A stretch of 51,990 nt of DNA from Anaerolineae bacterium (GTDB lineage: Bacteria; Chloroflexota; Anaerolineae; Aggregatilineales; J027). Position numbers and translations under genes: made by a program. How positions within the stretch are numbered: position 1 is the stretch's first letter; the number at the start of each line of letters is the position of its first letter. Shown here one piece after another: positions 1-8,334 of the stretch. Under the pieces are notes generated by a model. The model saw nothing but the letters and a program-made list of their open reading frames with translations. It was not told the DNA's origin and ran no database searches. The DNA is taken from contig JAJTXY010000027.1 of NCBI GenBank assembly GCA_021463865.1, forward strand, positions 1-51,990. Direction: 5' to 3'.

Positions 1-467
1 TCCGAGCGATTGGCCGCCAAGACCACCACCTCCAATAAGTTACCCAAACTATCCACCAAGACATGGCGTTTGCGGCCTTGGACCTGCTTGCCCCCATCAT
101 ACCCCCGTTCGGGTCCACTCGCGTTGGTTTTGACACTTTGACTATCCAAAATTCCCGCACTCGGACGGGCAAAGCGTTTGAGTCGCCGCCGTTCCAAATA
201 GACCATCGCCCGATTGATGCGCTGCCATGTCCCATCCTGACTCCATTTGCGAAAATGATAATACACGCTCTTAGGGTTGGGGTACTCTTTGGGCAAATTG
301 TGCCATTGGCAGCCTGTCACCAGTACGTACAAGATCGCATTCACCACCGCCGGCTGGCTCAATTTCATCGGACGCCCAGCCCCTTGACGCTTCGGCAGCA
401 ATCTCTTCAGTCGTTCCCACTGCCCATCACTCAACTCACTCGTATATTTTCTGCTTTTGTGCGACAC
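1..467 (-). CDS. IS5-family transposase, N-terminal part (cut by window start)
   Basis: Read on the minus strand this frame gives about 155 residues typical of IS5-group transposases. An N-terminal DUF4096-like helical domain contains the GCQWHNLP and YYHFRKW blocks. The start of the DDE catalytic domain follows, with the first catalytic aspartate in ILDSQSVKT and the downstream GGKQVQGRKRHVLVD block. The remaining D and E residues lie outside the window. I chose the GTG at 467 because an AGGA at 477-480 precedes it by nine bases; no ATG occurs upstream in frame. The AGGA lies inside an inverted repeat (see the hairpin entry). The reading frame is uninterrupted as far as it can be read, so the copy may be active. 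Confidence 0.85.
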   Translation of the reverse strand, partial: MSHKSRKYTSELSDGQWERLKRLLPKRQGAGRPMKLSQPAVVNAILYVLVTGCQWHNLPKEYPNPKSVYYHFRKWSQDGTWQRINRAMVYLERRRLKRFARPSAGILDSQSVKTNASGPERGYDGGKQVQGRKRHVLVDSLGNLLEVVVLAANRS

Positions 468-476
468 TTGCTTCAG

Positions 477-526
477 TCCTATTCGGTAATTGTTTCGTTT
501 GCCAACGTTTATTTTACCGAATAGGA
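477..526 (-). promoter_or_regulatory. Inverted repeat hiding the transposase ribosome-binding site
   Basis: TCCTATTCGGTAA at 477-489 is the exact reverse complement of TTACCGAATAGGA at 514-526, with a 24-base loop. In RNA read leftward through the IS end, the 3' arm contains the AGGA used by the GTG start at 467, so the hairpin would pair it away. A transcript starting inside the element would lack the 5' arm and leave the site open. This layout resembles the read-through protection known from IS10 and IS50. The pairing is visible; the function is inferred. Confidence 0.6.
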
Positions 527-557
527 ATTTTCAGATGGATTCTAATTGGACTCGACA

Positions 558-1259
558 TCACCGTCGAATGTTACGTATTCGATCTGTACCCGCCACAATC
601 ACTTCCGACGCGATGCCGATAAAAAAGCCGTGTTCCACAATACCAACCCGCGCTTTAATTTTCTCAGCCAGTCCCGCTAAGGCAGAAGGTGTCGTCAGTG
701 GGTCAAATTTGCAGTCAATAATGAAATTGCCCTGATCGGTCTTGAAAGGCGATCCATCGCTTGCCATACGCTGTTTTGGCCTGCCTCCCAATCCTTCCAA
801 AAACGCCAAATGGGTTGTCCAACCAAATGGGATGACTTCAATTGGCAGGGCAAATCGGGTGCAAAGTGCCGGGGAAAGTTTGGATTCATCTACCACGATA
901 ATTTCGCGTCGGCTGGCCTGTGCCACAATTTTTTCACGCAGCAGTGCCCCGCCCCCGCCTTTAATCACCTCCAAATGGGGATCAACCTCATCCGCCCCGT
1001 CAATGGTCAAATCCACAACCGGGTTTTCTTCAAGTGTAGTGATTGGAATATCCAACTTGCGGGCCTCTAATTCAATTTGCTGTGAACATGGTACCCCAAG
1101 AACATTTTTCAATGTACCCGCTTGAATCAATGCACCAATCCGGCGAACGGCATAAATGGCGGTGCTGCCATGCCCCAACCCCACCACCATGCCGGATTGG
1201 ACTTGCTCCACTGCGCGTTCGGCAGCCTGTCGTTTTAATTCATCAGTTGTTTGACTCAT
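558..1259 (-). CDS. rpiA: Ribose-5-phosphate isomerase A
   Basis: Interconverts ribose 5-phosphate and ribulose 5-phosphate in the non-oxidative pentose phosphate pathway, in the cytosol. The 233-residue protein has the family signatures: phosphate-binding GLGHGST (about 28-34), DGADE (87-91), and KGGGG (100-104) with a glutamate at about 109; these match the catalytic Asp, Lys and Glu of characterised RpiA. Length is normal. An ATG at 1280 would add seven residues, but it would sit only about eight bases from the predicted transcript start and has no ribosome-binding site. I therefore prefer 1259, although its own GGGA is very close to the start. It diverges from the aldo/keto reductase gene, and the IS5 element lies just past its stop. 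Confidence 0.95.
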   Translation of the reverse strand: MSQTTDELKRQAAERAVEQVQSGMVVGLGHGSTAIYAVRRIGALIQAGTLKNVLGVPCSQQIELEARKLDIPITTLEENPVVDLTIDGADEVDPHLEVIKGGGGALLREKIVAQASRREIIVVDESKLSPALCTRFALPIEVIPFGWTTHLAFLEGLGGRPKQRMASDGSPFKTDQGNFIIDCKFDPLTTPSALAGLAEKIKARVGIVEHGFFIGIASEVIVAGTDRIRNIRR

Positions 1260-1273
1260 ATTCCCATAATCTT

Positions 1274-1323
1274 TTTGCATAGCGAAATGAGTTCAGTATA
1301 CTCCCCCTCACTGTTTTGCCCAA
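1274..1323. promoter_or_regulatory. Overlapping divergent promoters sharing a palindromic -10 (rpiA / aldo-keto reductase)
   Basis: AGTATACT at 1295-1302 is its own reverse complement, so it provides TATACT on both strands. Rightward: TTTGCA (1274-1279), 17-base spacer, TATACT (1297-1302). Leftward: TTGGGC (1318-1323 read on the minus strand), 17-base spacer, TATACT (1295-1300). Each -35 matches the sigma-70 consensus at four of six positions and each -10 at five of six. Predicted starts are near 1309 (rightward) and 1288 (leftward). Confidence 0.5.
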
Positions 1324-1342
1324 TGTTACCGGAGACGCCGCC

Positions 1343-2338
1343 ATGAATTTACGCCCCCTCGGTACAACAGGTTTGTCAGTTACACCCATCGGATTAGGCT
1401 TGGCAGCACTTGGCAGACCGGGATATGTCAATTTAGGTCATGCCGAGGATTTAAACCATAATTACGACGTCTCCGCGATGCAAGCTCATACTCATGCGAT
1501 GTTGGATGCAGCTTGGCAGGCGGGGATTCGTTATTTTGATGTCGCTCGTTCGTATGGTCGCGCTGAGGAATTTTTGGGCAATTGGTTACGGGGTCGGGCC
1601 ATTCACGTCGGGGATGTCACCGTCGGCTCAAAATGGGGCTACACCTATACGGCAGGTTGGCAGGTCGAAGCCGAGCATCATGAAATCAAAGAGCACACCC
1701 TGCCCGTTTTGCAGCGTCAATGGGGTGAAACGCAGGCCCATCTGGAGGATTATGTCCGGCTCTATCAAATTCACTCCGCCACGCCGGAAAGTGGCGTGCT
1801 GACGAACTATGAAGTCCTTAACAAATTGGCGCGTCTGAAAAATCAGGGTCTTAGAATTGGGCTGACCTTAAGTGGTCCCGATCAAATCGAAACCCTCCGC
1901 ATGGCGATGGCAATTCAGATAGATGGTCTCCGTTTATTTGATTGTGTTCAGGCCACCTATAATTTATTGGAAACGTCGGCTGCCCCGGCTCTCAAGGAAG
2001 CTCATGCCGCTGGAATGGGAGTGATTATCAAAGAAGCGCTTGCCAATGGCCGCCTGACTCCGCGCAACCACGACCCCGAATTTGCCGACACGATGCACCA
2101 ACTCATCCAGCAGGCGAACCGATTGAATACCACCCTAGATGGATTGGCCCTCGCCGCTGTGTTGCATCAATCGTGGGTAGATGTTGTGTTGAGCGGAGCA
2201 GCCACCATCGAACATTTACAAGCCAATCTCAAGGCGCTTGAAGTCCAATGGGATGAAGAAGCAACTTTCGAGTTAGGCAAAATCACCGAACCGCCCTCGA
2301 TTTATTGGAAACGACGAAAGACATTGCGTTGGAATTGA
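1343..2338 (+). CDS. Aldo/keto reductase
   Basis: NAD(P)H-dependent oxidoreductase of the AKR TIM-barrel superfamily; the substrate cannot be told. The 331-residue protein carries the catalytic tetrad in standard positions: Asp66 in YFDVA, Tyr71 in SYG, Lys97 in GSKWGY and His144 in YQIHSA. I chose the ATG at 1343 because GGAG (1331-1334) stands eight bases upstream and the protein then begins MNLRPLGTTG, the usual start of this group. The family resembles the L-glyceraldehyde reductase / auxin-induced protein type. It is divergent from rpiA and 41 bases ahead of glgB; no clear terminator separates it from glgB, so they may be co-transcribed. Confidence 0.9.
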   Translation: MNLRPLGTTGLSVTPIGLGLAALGRPGYVNLGHAEDLNHNYDVSAMQAHTHAMLDAAWQAGIRYFDVARSYGRAEEFLGNWLRGRAIHVGDVTVGSKWGYTYTAGWQVEAEHHEIKEHTLPVLQRQWGETQAHLEDYVRLYQIHSATPESGVLTNYEVLNKLARLKNQGLRIGLTLSGPDQIETLRMAMAIQIDGLRLFDCVQATYNLLETSAAPALKEAHAAGMGVIIKEALANGRLTPRNHDPEFADTMHQLIQQANRLNTTLDGLALAAVLHQSWVDVVLSGAATIEHLQANLKALEVQWDEEATFELGKITEPPSIYWKRRKTLRWN

Positions 2339-2379
2339 GTTAAACTTTTCACAAACTTTTGAGAGTATGGAGATTTACA

Positions 2380-4653
2380 GTGATCACAGTTGAAATCCAC
2401 CCTGATGCGATTGCAGCAATTGTGCATGGCTATCATGGTGCCCCGTTTGATGTTCTCGGCCCACACAAAATTGACGGAAACACGGTGTCATTCAGAGCCT
2501 ATTGCCCAACCGCCCAAAAGTTAACGTTGCTGCTCGGCAATCAACGCATTCCCATGAATCGGCTGTGGGATGAGGGTTTTTTTGAAATCACTGTTGAAAC
2601 GAGTTGGCCCGGCCCGCATTATCAATTGGAAGCCGAGGTTCACTTTGCAAGCCATAAACGTACTGATGTGTTTGCCGATCCCTATGCCTTTCCCGCTTTT
2701 TTGAGTGATTTTGACCTCTATCTCTTAGGGGAGGGTCGCCATTTAACAAGTTACGAAAAACTCGGCGCTCATCTGGTAGAGATTGAAGGTATCGCCGGGG
2801 TTCATTTTGCAGTATGGGCACCCAATGCCTACCGGATTAGTGTCATTGGTGATTTTAACGGGTGGAACGAGACCAGCCATCCCATGCAGCGACGTGGCGT
2901 CAGCGGCATCTGGGAATTGTTTATCCCCGGTCTAAAAGAAGGCGAAACTTATAAATTTGACTTGCGTTCACGCTTTGACGATTTTCATGTCCAAAAAGCC
3001 GACCCTTATGCGTTTGCCGCCGAAGTTCGACCCAAAACGGCCTCGGTAGTAACAAATCTGGATGATTATGAATGGCACGACGATACATGGCTAGAAGCAC
3101 GTGCCAAAAGTGACCCCCTCAAACAGCCCATCTCCATTTATGAGGTTCATCTGGGTTCATGGCGACGCACAAAAGGCAATGAATGGCTGACCTATCGAGA
3201 CCTCGCTGATTCGCTGGTACAGTACGTCAAAGAAATGGGCTATACCCACATCGAACTGATGCCAGTCGCCGAACACCCCTTTGATGGCTCGTGGGGCTAT
3301 CAGGTTACAGGTTATTTCGCGCCGACAGCCCGCTACGGTTCTCCCACCGATTTTATGTATCTGGTGGATCAATGTCACCAAAACAATATCGGCGTCATTT
3401 TGGATTGGGTTCCGGCGCACTTCCCTAAAGATGGGCACGGCCTCGCCTATTTTGATGGTACCCATCTATATGAACATGCCGATACCCGTAAAGGGGAGCA
3501 TCCTGATTGGGGCACACTCATCTTTAATTTTGGCCGCAACGAAGTCCGCAACTTCCTACTGTCTAATGCTCTGTTTTGGCTGAAAAAATATCGCATTGAC
3601 GGCCTGCGGGTGGATGCTGTGTCCTCCATGCTCTATCTCGATTTTTCGCGCCAAGCCGGTCAATGGTTGCCAAATCAATATGGCGGCAGAGAAAATATCG
3701 AGGCGATTCACTTCTTGCGCGAAGTCAACGAAATTGTGCATAGCGAATCCCCCGGCGTACTGATGATTGCTGAAGAATCTACTGCATGGCCGATGGTTTC
3801 TCGCCCTACTTACATCGGTGGACTTGGCTTCACCTTCAAATGGAATATGGGTTGGATGCACGACACGTTGGATTACATCCAAAAAGACCCCGTGTATCGG
3901 CGTTATGCCCACAATCGCATCACCTTCTCGCTGTTTTATGCCTTCAGCGAAAACTTTGTCCTTTCGCTCTCCCATGATGAGGTCGTACATGGCAAAGGGT
4001 CACTGATTAACAAAGCATCTGGCGATTGGTGGCAAAAATTTGCGACGGTGCGTTTGTTAGCGGGCTATCAATATACTCATCCCGGTAAAAAGCTGAATTT
4101 CATGGGGCAGGAGATTGGGCAATGGCGTGAATGGAGCGAAGAACGTAGCCTTGATTGGCATCTGTTGGAATTACCGACCCATGCCCACCTAAACCAATGG
4201 ATGCGTGATCTCAATACTTTCTACCGATCTCAGCCTGCCCTTTATCAAAACGATTTTTCACACGAGGGCTTCCGCTGGATTGAACCCAACGACGCCGACC
4301 AAAGCGTATATAGCTATATCCGATTCGCCGATGACAAGTCGGATTTCATTGTGGTCGCCTGCAATTTCACACCCATCCCACGTTATCACTACCGTATTGG
4401 TGTTCCGGAAGCAGGCCACTATAAAGAAGTTCTCAACAGCGATGCGGGCATTTATGGCGGTGGCAATATTGGCAACTATGGGGGTGTGACCAGTGAAGAA
4501 ATGACTTCTCACGGCTTCCCTCATAGCTTATCCTTGACTCTACCGCCGCTTGGCATCGTGGTTTTTAAGTTGGAGCGAGCAAAACCACAGGGAGCCAAAC
4601 GACCTGCCAGTAAGCCGTCTAAATCCAAACCACCCAAAGGCAAATCAGAGTGA
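2380..4653 (+). CDS. glgB: 1,4-alpha-glucan branching enzyme GlgB
   Basis: Introduces alpha-1,6 branches into glycogen (GH13). The roughly 757-residue protein has an N-terminal beta-sandwich (about 15-110), a CBM48 module (about 125-220), the catalytic barrel (about 245-600) and a C-terminal all-beta domain. Catalytic residues are visible: nucleophile Asp412 in GLRVDAV, acid/base Glu465 in IAEEST, and Asp533 in [14 protein letters not shown] at 2380 is preferred because GGAG at 2369-2372 sits seven bases upstream; a TTG at 2359 would add seven residues without such support. The last 25 residues are a lysine/proline-rich tail beyond the usual end. The stop overlaps the next start by four bases (GTGA), so translation is probably coupled. 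No other glycogen genes are near. Confidence 0.95.
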   Translation: MITVEIHPDAIAAIVHGYHGAPFDVLGPHKIDGNTVSFRAYCPTAQKLTLLLGNQRIPMNRLWDEGFFEITVETSWPGPHYQLEAEVHFASHKRTDVFADPYAFPAFLSDFDLYLLGEGRHLTSYEKLGAHLVEIEGIAGVHFAVWAPNAYRISVIGDFNGWNETSHPMQRRGVSGIWELFIPGLKEGETYKFDLRSRFDDFHVQKADPYAFAAEVRPKTASVVTNLDDYEWHDDTWLEARAKSDPLKQPISIYEVHLGSWRRTKGNEWLTYRDLADSLVQYVKEMGYTHIELMPVAEHPFDGSWGYQVTGYFAPTARYGSPTDFMYLVDQCHQNNIGVILDWVPAHFPKDGHGLAYFDGTHLYEHADTRKGEHPDWGTLIFNFGRNEVRNFLLSNALFWLKKYRIDGLRVDAVSSMLYLDFSRQAGQWLPNQYGGRENIEAIHFLREVNEIVHSESPGVLMIAEESTAWPMVSRPTYIGGLGFTFKWNMGWMHDTLDYIQKDPVYRRYAHNRITFSLFYAFSENFVLSLSHDEVVHGKGSLINKASGDWWQKFATVRLLAGYQYTHPGKKLNFMGQEIGQWREWSEERSLDWHLLELPTHAHLNQWMRDLNTFYRSQPALYQNDFSHEGFRWIEPNDADQSVYSYIRFADDKSDFIVVACNFTPIPRYHYRIGVPEAGHYKEVLNSDAGIYGGGNIGNYGGVTSEEMTSHGFPHSLSLTLPPLGIVVFKLERAKPQGAKRPASKPSKSKPPKGKSE

Positions 4654-5813
4654 TCCAGCCATCGCCTTCTTATTACCACGATCTGAGCGTTTTTAGCGAT
4701 TGGGTCGAGGCGGCGGCTCGACAGCAGGCGCTTTTCCCGATAGCTATTCCCGGCCCTGCCACTCAACAGCGGGTACGCGAGGTGCTGGGTTTTTGTAAAG
4801 GCGATGAGACCCCATTTGATGTTGAAGTCAACCAACAATGGGAAAAAGATGGATTGGTTGGTGAAGCCATTTCATGGTCAGTTGGCTATGGGCCACGCAC
4901 CGAGGCTTGGTTGTTAAAGCCAGCCGATGCTACTGGCCCTTTACCCGGAGTGGTGGCGCTCTATGAACATGGTGGATTCAAATATCTGGGCAAGGAAAAA
5001 ATCGCCATTGGGCCGCCTGACCCTCCGCCATTTATGCAAAACTGGTGGGACAAGTATTATGGTGGGCGGCCCTTTGCTAATGCCCTTGCCCATAAAGGAT
5101 TCGCTGTACTCATCCATGATCCATTTCTGTGGGGCAGTCGTCGCTTTCCCCAAGACGTGATGCCTGAATGGACAACCCCAGCTTTTACAGGGCTGCAAGA
5201 CAGCAATTGGCTAAACTATGGCATTCCCTATGAAATCGGCCTCTATAATTTTGCCGCCTCACAGCATGAGCATCAGGTCGAAAAATTTTGTACGGTTTTG
5301 GGGACGACACTGGCGGGAGTCGTTAGTCATGAAGACCGCATTGCCGTAAATTATTTGCGCTCAAGATCAGATATAGCTACCCATCACATCGGCTGTGTTG
5401 GTCTATCCGGGGGAGGGGCACGCGCCGCCCTTCTCCAAGCCACCCATCCCCATATACACGCCACAGTCGTTGTAGCGATGATGGCTTCGTATGCTGAGAT
5501 GCTTAGTCGAGATGTCACCCGTCATACATGGCTGTTTTTCCCAAAGGGGTGGTCAAGATTTGGCGATTGGCCGGATTTAGCAGCTTGTCGTGCGCCATCA
5601 CCTCTGATGGTTCAATACAATCTTGATGACGAGCTTTTTGCACGAGAAGCCATGCAAGCTGCCCATCAGCGTTTAACCCAACATTATGCGGCGGCGGGAT
5701 GTGCGGACGCCTATCAAGGGGAATTTTATGCTGGCCCCCACAAATTTGATTTAGCCATGCAGGAATCCGCTTTTCAATGGTTGGCTACCCACTTAAAAAA
5801 AGGGATGGGCTAA
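4650..5813 (+). CDS. Alpha/beta-hydrolase (dienelactone hydrolase / acetyl-esterase-like)
   Basis: Predicted cytosolic serine hydrolase of the alpha/beta fold, 387 residues; substrate unknown. The nucleophile elbow is GLSGGG with Ser253. An aspartate in YNLDDELF (about 320) and His364 in GPHKFD complete a plausible triad. The oxyanion-side strand may be YEHGG near residue 107. No signal peptide is seen. The GTG start overlaps the glgB stop (GTGA), which makes a glgB-linked role possible, such as removing acyl groups from a glucan or sugar ester; that is only inference from position. Similar enzymes are often labelled acetylxylan esterase or 7TMR-type hydrolases, so the name should stay general. 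Confidence 0.8.
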   Translation: MIQPSPSYYHDLSVFSDWVEAAARQQALFPIAIPGPATQQRVREVLGFCKGDETPFDVEVNQQWEKDGLVGEAISWSVGYGPRTEAWLLKPADATGPLPGVVALYEHGGFKYLGKEKIAIGPPDPPPFMQNWWDKYYGGRPFANALAHKGFAVLIHDPFLWGSRRFPQDVMPEWTTPAFTGLQDSNWLNYGIPYEIGLYNFAASQHEHQVEKFCTVLGTTLAGVVSHEDRIAVNYLRSRSDIATHHIGCVGLSGGGARAALLQATHPHIHATVVVAMMASYAEMLSRDVTRHTWLFFPKGWSRFGDWPDLAACRAPSPLMVQYNLDDELFAREAMQAAHQRLTQHYAAAGCADAYQGEFYAGPHKFDLAMQESAFQWLATHLKKGMG

Positions 5814-5918
5814 AATAAAAATGAGGCAATTTGGTTCAAATGGGTTATCCATGTCAAAAACATGTTGCCCTAATAAAATTTGTATTTTAATTTAGCGACA
5901 ATTCTTGGTAAACTATAC

Positions 5919-5948
5919 GTTATAACTGCGTTCGATTCCGGTTATAAC
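5919..5948. promoter_or_regulatory. Two palindromic GTTATAAC sites upstream of the response-regulator gene
   Basis: The 8-base perfect palindrome GTTATAAC occurs at 5919-5926 and again at 5941-5948, 22 bases apart start to start (about two helical turns). They lie 31-60 bases before the ATG at 5979. The arrangement would suit a dimeric repressor or activator, but no regulator is known, and AT-rich 8-mers can arise by chance. Confidence 0.3.
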
Positions 5949-5978
5949 CCGACCGCATTCTATTTGAGGCGACCTCCT

Positions 5979-6821
5979 ATGAGCAAAAAGCGATTGCTTA
6001 TTATTGAAGACGATACTGATTTAGCAGAACTGTTGGTGACTTTTTTCAACAGCCAAGGCTACGAAGTGCTGCAAGCAGATACAGGGCTGGAGGGCATTGC
6101 GTTAGCCCGTTCTAAATTCCCCAATCTCATTTTATTGGATGTCATGCTGCCCGATATGCAGGGTTTTGATGTCTGTCAAGAACTGCGGATGACAACACTG
6201 ACCAAATACATCCCGATCACCTTTTTGACCCAACGCGATGCCCGTGCCGACAAAGTGGCGGCGCTCGAACTCGGCGCGGACGATTATGTTACCAAGCCAT
6301 TTGATATTGAAGAACTGCGCCTGCGTGTACAAGGCTCGATTCGACGCGCTACCCGTGACCATTTGCACGAACCCCGCACGGGATTACCCACTGGCCGCCT
6401 CATTCAAGCTGAATATGAGCGTCTGCGGGATCGGGAAGGTTGGCATTATCTCTCGCTTAAAATCGCTCACTTTGACGCCTTCCGTGATTTATACGGTTTC
6501 ATTGCTGCTGACCAAGCCCTTGCCCTCGCCGCCAAAGTGCTGACCGAAACCATTGCCGCTTTTGGAACACAGGACGATTTTATTGGGAGTAGTGGCGAAA
6601 ATACCTTTGCGGTCTTCACCCATACCCTTGATATTGAGGGCTTCCGGGCATCGTTGATTCAAAATTTCAAATCGCGCATCGAATCCGTTTATAATTTTAG
6701 CGATTTGGAACAGGGCTATATCGTTGTAGGGAAAGATACCTTGCAGGAAGAGCGCATCCCACTGATGAATATCGAACTGACCACCCATGTGGCAACTGAA
6801 GATTTGGATTTAGTCGTCTAG
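5979..6821 (+). CDS. Response regulator with degenerate GGDEF output domain
   Basis: The 280-residue protein has an N-terminal receiver domain (about 4-118) with intact phosphorylation features: acidic pair Asp11-Asp12, phospho-acceptor Asp54 in LLDVMLP, Thr84 and Lys106 in VTKPFD. Residues about 132-275 have the shape of a GGDEF domain (TGLPTGRLI; then a Gly-Glu-Asn-Thr-Phe block at 206-210 where GGDEF should stand). The active-site motif is therefore replaced, and diguanylate cyclase activity is unlikely. ATG 5979 is chosen for the GAGG at 5966-5969 and because it starts the receiver fold; an upstream in-frame start would add 33 unrelated residues. No histidine kinase is adjacent. Confidence 0.85.
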   Translation: MSKKRLLIIEDDTDLAELLVTFFNSQGYEVLQADTGLEGIALARSKFPNLILLDVMLPDMQGFDVCQELRMTTLTKYIPITFLTQRDARADKVAALELGADDYVTKPFDIEELRLRVQGSIRRATRDHLHEPRTGLPTGRLIQAEYERLRDREGWHYLSLKIAHFDAFRDLYGFIAADQALALAAKVLTETIAAFGTQDDFIGSSGENTFAVFTHTLDIEGFRASLIQNFKSRIESVYNFSDLEQGYIVVGKDTLQEERIPLMNIELTTHVATEDLDLVV

Positions 6822-6911
6822 GTCAGGTATCGGAATAGCACTCTAGCTCTTTCTATGCTACACTTCGTCGCGTTAAAAACTGGAAGATAATCCAACCATA
6901 ATTTGGTTTTT

Positions 6912-7322
6912 ATGCGACGAACACAACGTTTAACCCGTAGCCTCCTTGACCGTGTATTGGGCGGCGTTTGCGGCGGATTAGGAACTTACATCGGCATCAG
7001 TCCTTGGTGGGTACGCATTACCTTTATTGCGCTGACCATCTTCACTATTGGCACGGGACTGCTGCTCTATCTCACCCTCTGGCTTGCTATCCCCGAACAA
7101 ACATTAGGTGATATTCAAGGTATGACAGGCAGTTCACCACGTCGCGTCAGCCCCGAAACGCTGGTGCTGATTGGCGGGGGGATTATTTTGGTTGGCCTCT
7201 TGGTCTTGGCCTTTAATCTAGGGGTATTAAGCAATACCAACGGCGGGGCACTGCTGCCTTTTGCGATTATCCTGCTTGGCCTTACCCTATTGGCGCAGCA
7301 ATTGAGGAGAGCCGCTCGGTGA
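6912..7322 (+). CDS. PspC-domain membrane protein
   Basis: Small inner-membrane protein of 136 residues with an N-terminal PspC domain (about 8-62; LGGVCGGLG followed by a membrane segment) and two further hydrophobic segments (about 80-101 and 108-126). PspC proteins act in membrane-stress sensing in the phage-shock system; the function of stand-alone versions is not fixed. ATG 6912 starts the typical basic leader MRRTQRLTRS; no strong ribosome-binding site precedes it. Its stop overlaps the next start by four bases (GTGA), so the two membrane proteins form a pair. No pspA is visible here. Confidence 0.85.
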   Translation: MRRTQRLTRSLLDRVLGGVCGGLGTYIGISPWWVRITFIALTIFTIGTGLLLYLTLWLAIPEQTLGDIQGMTGSSPRRVSPETLVLIGGGIILVGLLVLAFNLGVLSNTNGGALLPFAIILLGLTLLAQQLRRAAR

Positions 7323-8245
7323 ATATCTCCCGCCCCAATTTCATGTGGCCCATGCTGATTATCGGTATTGGTCTATTCTTGCTGCTGGTTCAAATAGAGA
7401 TCGTTCCTGAAGCCATTGGTGATTTATTCATCCGATCATGGCCCATGCTGCTGGTCATTTTCGGCTTGAATATTTTACTGGGGGGACGCATTCGTTATGC
7501 CAATTGGGTAATTTTGATCGCTTCGATTGTGTTGGTCGTTGTGGTTGGCAACTTGGCCTATGCCGAACGTCGAGGGGAATATCGCAACGATTACAAAGAA
7601 TCGCGTCTCGAAGTTTTGCCCCCAGAAATTCAATCGCTCACTGTTGACATTGAAGTGAAGTCTACCCGCGCCACCATCAGCGCTGCTCCCAACGCCAGCC
7701 AGATCATCGCTCGTTTTGAAGGCAGCACCGAAAGCGATGTCAATATTGATTTAGCGATTGACGGGACAACCGCCACCCTGACGATCACCGAAACCACCTC
7801 TGGCGTATTACCCAAATTAGATGAGGTCGGGCGGGGTACACTCAACGTCTATTTGCCAGCCAATGTGCCCATTGCGAATCTGCGCTATCTGGCTGACGAC
7901 GGCGCAATGACGGTGGATTTACGTCCATTGATCGTCCAAGTGCTGGATATTCAACTCAAGCGCGGCAATATGGCGCTCTATGTGCCGACACAAGGGCAGA
8001 TTTTGCAGGATGTTGTTCGGGTCGAAAATGGCAACCTCCATATGTTTGTGCCCGACAACGATACTTATCTTCGTCTAAGCCTGAGAGAGGGAGCGGAAAA
8101 ACCGACCTTTGTGCCAGAATTGGAAGGTGCGCAGTATGAATTATTGGGGAGCGATTTATTAGTCCCCGGTATCGCCAATCCGCGTATCCTGCTGCGCGTC
8201 GAAGTGGATGGGACATTTACGATTGACTTTAGCGCCACCAGCTAA
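7319..8245 (+). CDS. LiaF/DUF4097-like membrane protein
   Basis: The 308-residue protein begins with three closely spaced membrane segments (about 9-28, 38-54, 61-80), like the LiaF-type transmembrane domain, followed by a roughly 220-residue exported region predicted as mostly beta strands (repeating short strand-turn units such as RATISA, GTLNVYLPA, GNMALYVPT, GNLHMFVP). This resembles the beta-helical part of LiaF or DUF4097 proteins. Together with the overlapping PspC gene this suggests a cell-envelope stress-sensing pair. The GTG start is set by the GTGA overlap. Family assignment rests on architecture and is moderate. Confidence 0.7.
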   Translation: MNISRPNFMWPMLIIGIGLFLLLVQIEIVPEAIGDLFIRSWPMLLVIFGLNILLGGRIRYANWVILIASIVLVVVVGNLAYAERRGEYRNDYKESRLEVLPPEIQSLTVDIEVKSTRATISAAPNASQIIARFEGSTESDVNIDLAIDGTTATLTITETTSGVLPKLDEVGRGTLNVYLPANVPIANLRYLADDGAMTVDLRPLIVQVLDIQLKRGNMALYVPTQGQILQDVVRVENGNLHMFVPDNDTYLRLSLREGAEKPTFVPELEGAQYELLGSDLLVPGIANPRILLRVEVDGTFTIDFSATS

Positions 8246-8255
8246 AATTTTTTCG

Positions 8256-8285
8256 TTTACAATTACCGAACAAATATTCTATAAT
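8256..8285 (+). promoter_or_regulatory. Sigma-70-like promoter for nadK
   Basis: TTTACA at 8256-8261, 18-base spacer, perfect TATAAT at 8280-8285. The predicted start near 8292 gives a leader of about 43 bases to the nadK ATG. A 7-base inverted repeat (AATTTCT at 8283-8289 and AGAAATT at 8298-8304) overlaps the -10 and start site and could be an operator or a weak 5' hairpin. Confidence 0.6.
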
Positions 8286-8334
8286 TTCTATACGAAGAGA
8301 AATTCTTCCATCATAATTCTTACATGAGGCGTTA

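Larger units (their letters stand above)
1..526 (-). mobile_element. IS5-family insertion sequence, partial (one end)
   Basis: The stretch holds the 5' half of an IS5-type transposase read leftward, and its outer end lies next to the rpiA stop. The outer edge is marked by a 13-base sequence at 514-526 that recurs inverted at 477-489; the outer copy is a good candidate for the terminal inverted repeat. The other end of the element lies before position 1, so neither the matching terminal repeat nor the target duplication can be checked. The edge at 526 is inferred from the repeat, not from a visible junction. Insertion between rpiA and its unknown downstream neighbour seems not to have damaged rpiA. 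Confidence 0.75.

Noticed and set aside
63-524. Rightward open frame of about 153 codons across the IS end
   Set aside because: It is antisense to the IS5 transposase, whose catalytic motifs are clear on the other strand.
6893-6907. AACCA/TGGTT stem just before the PspC gene
   Set aside because: Only five weak pairs; not enough for a terminator or a switch.
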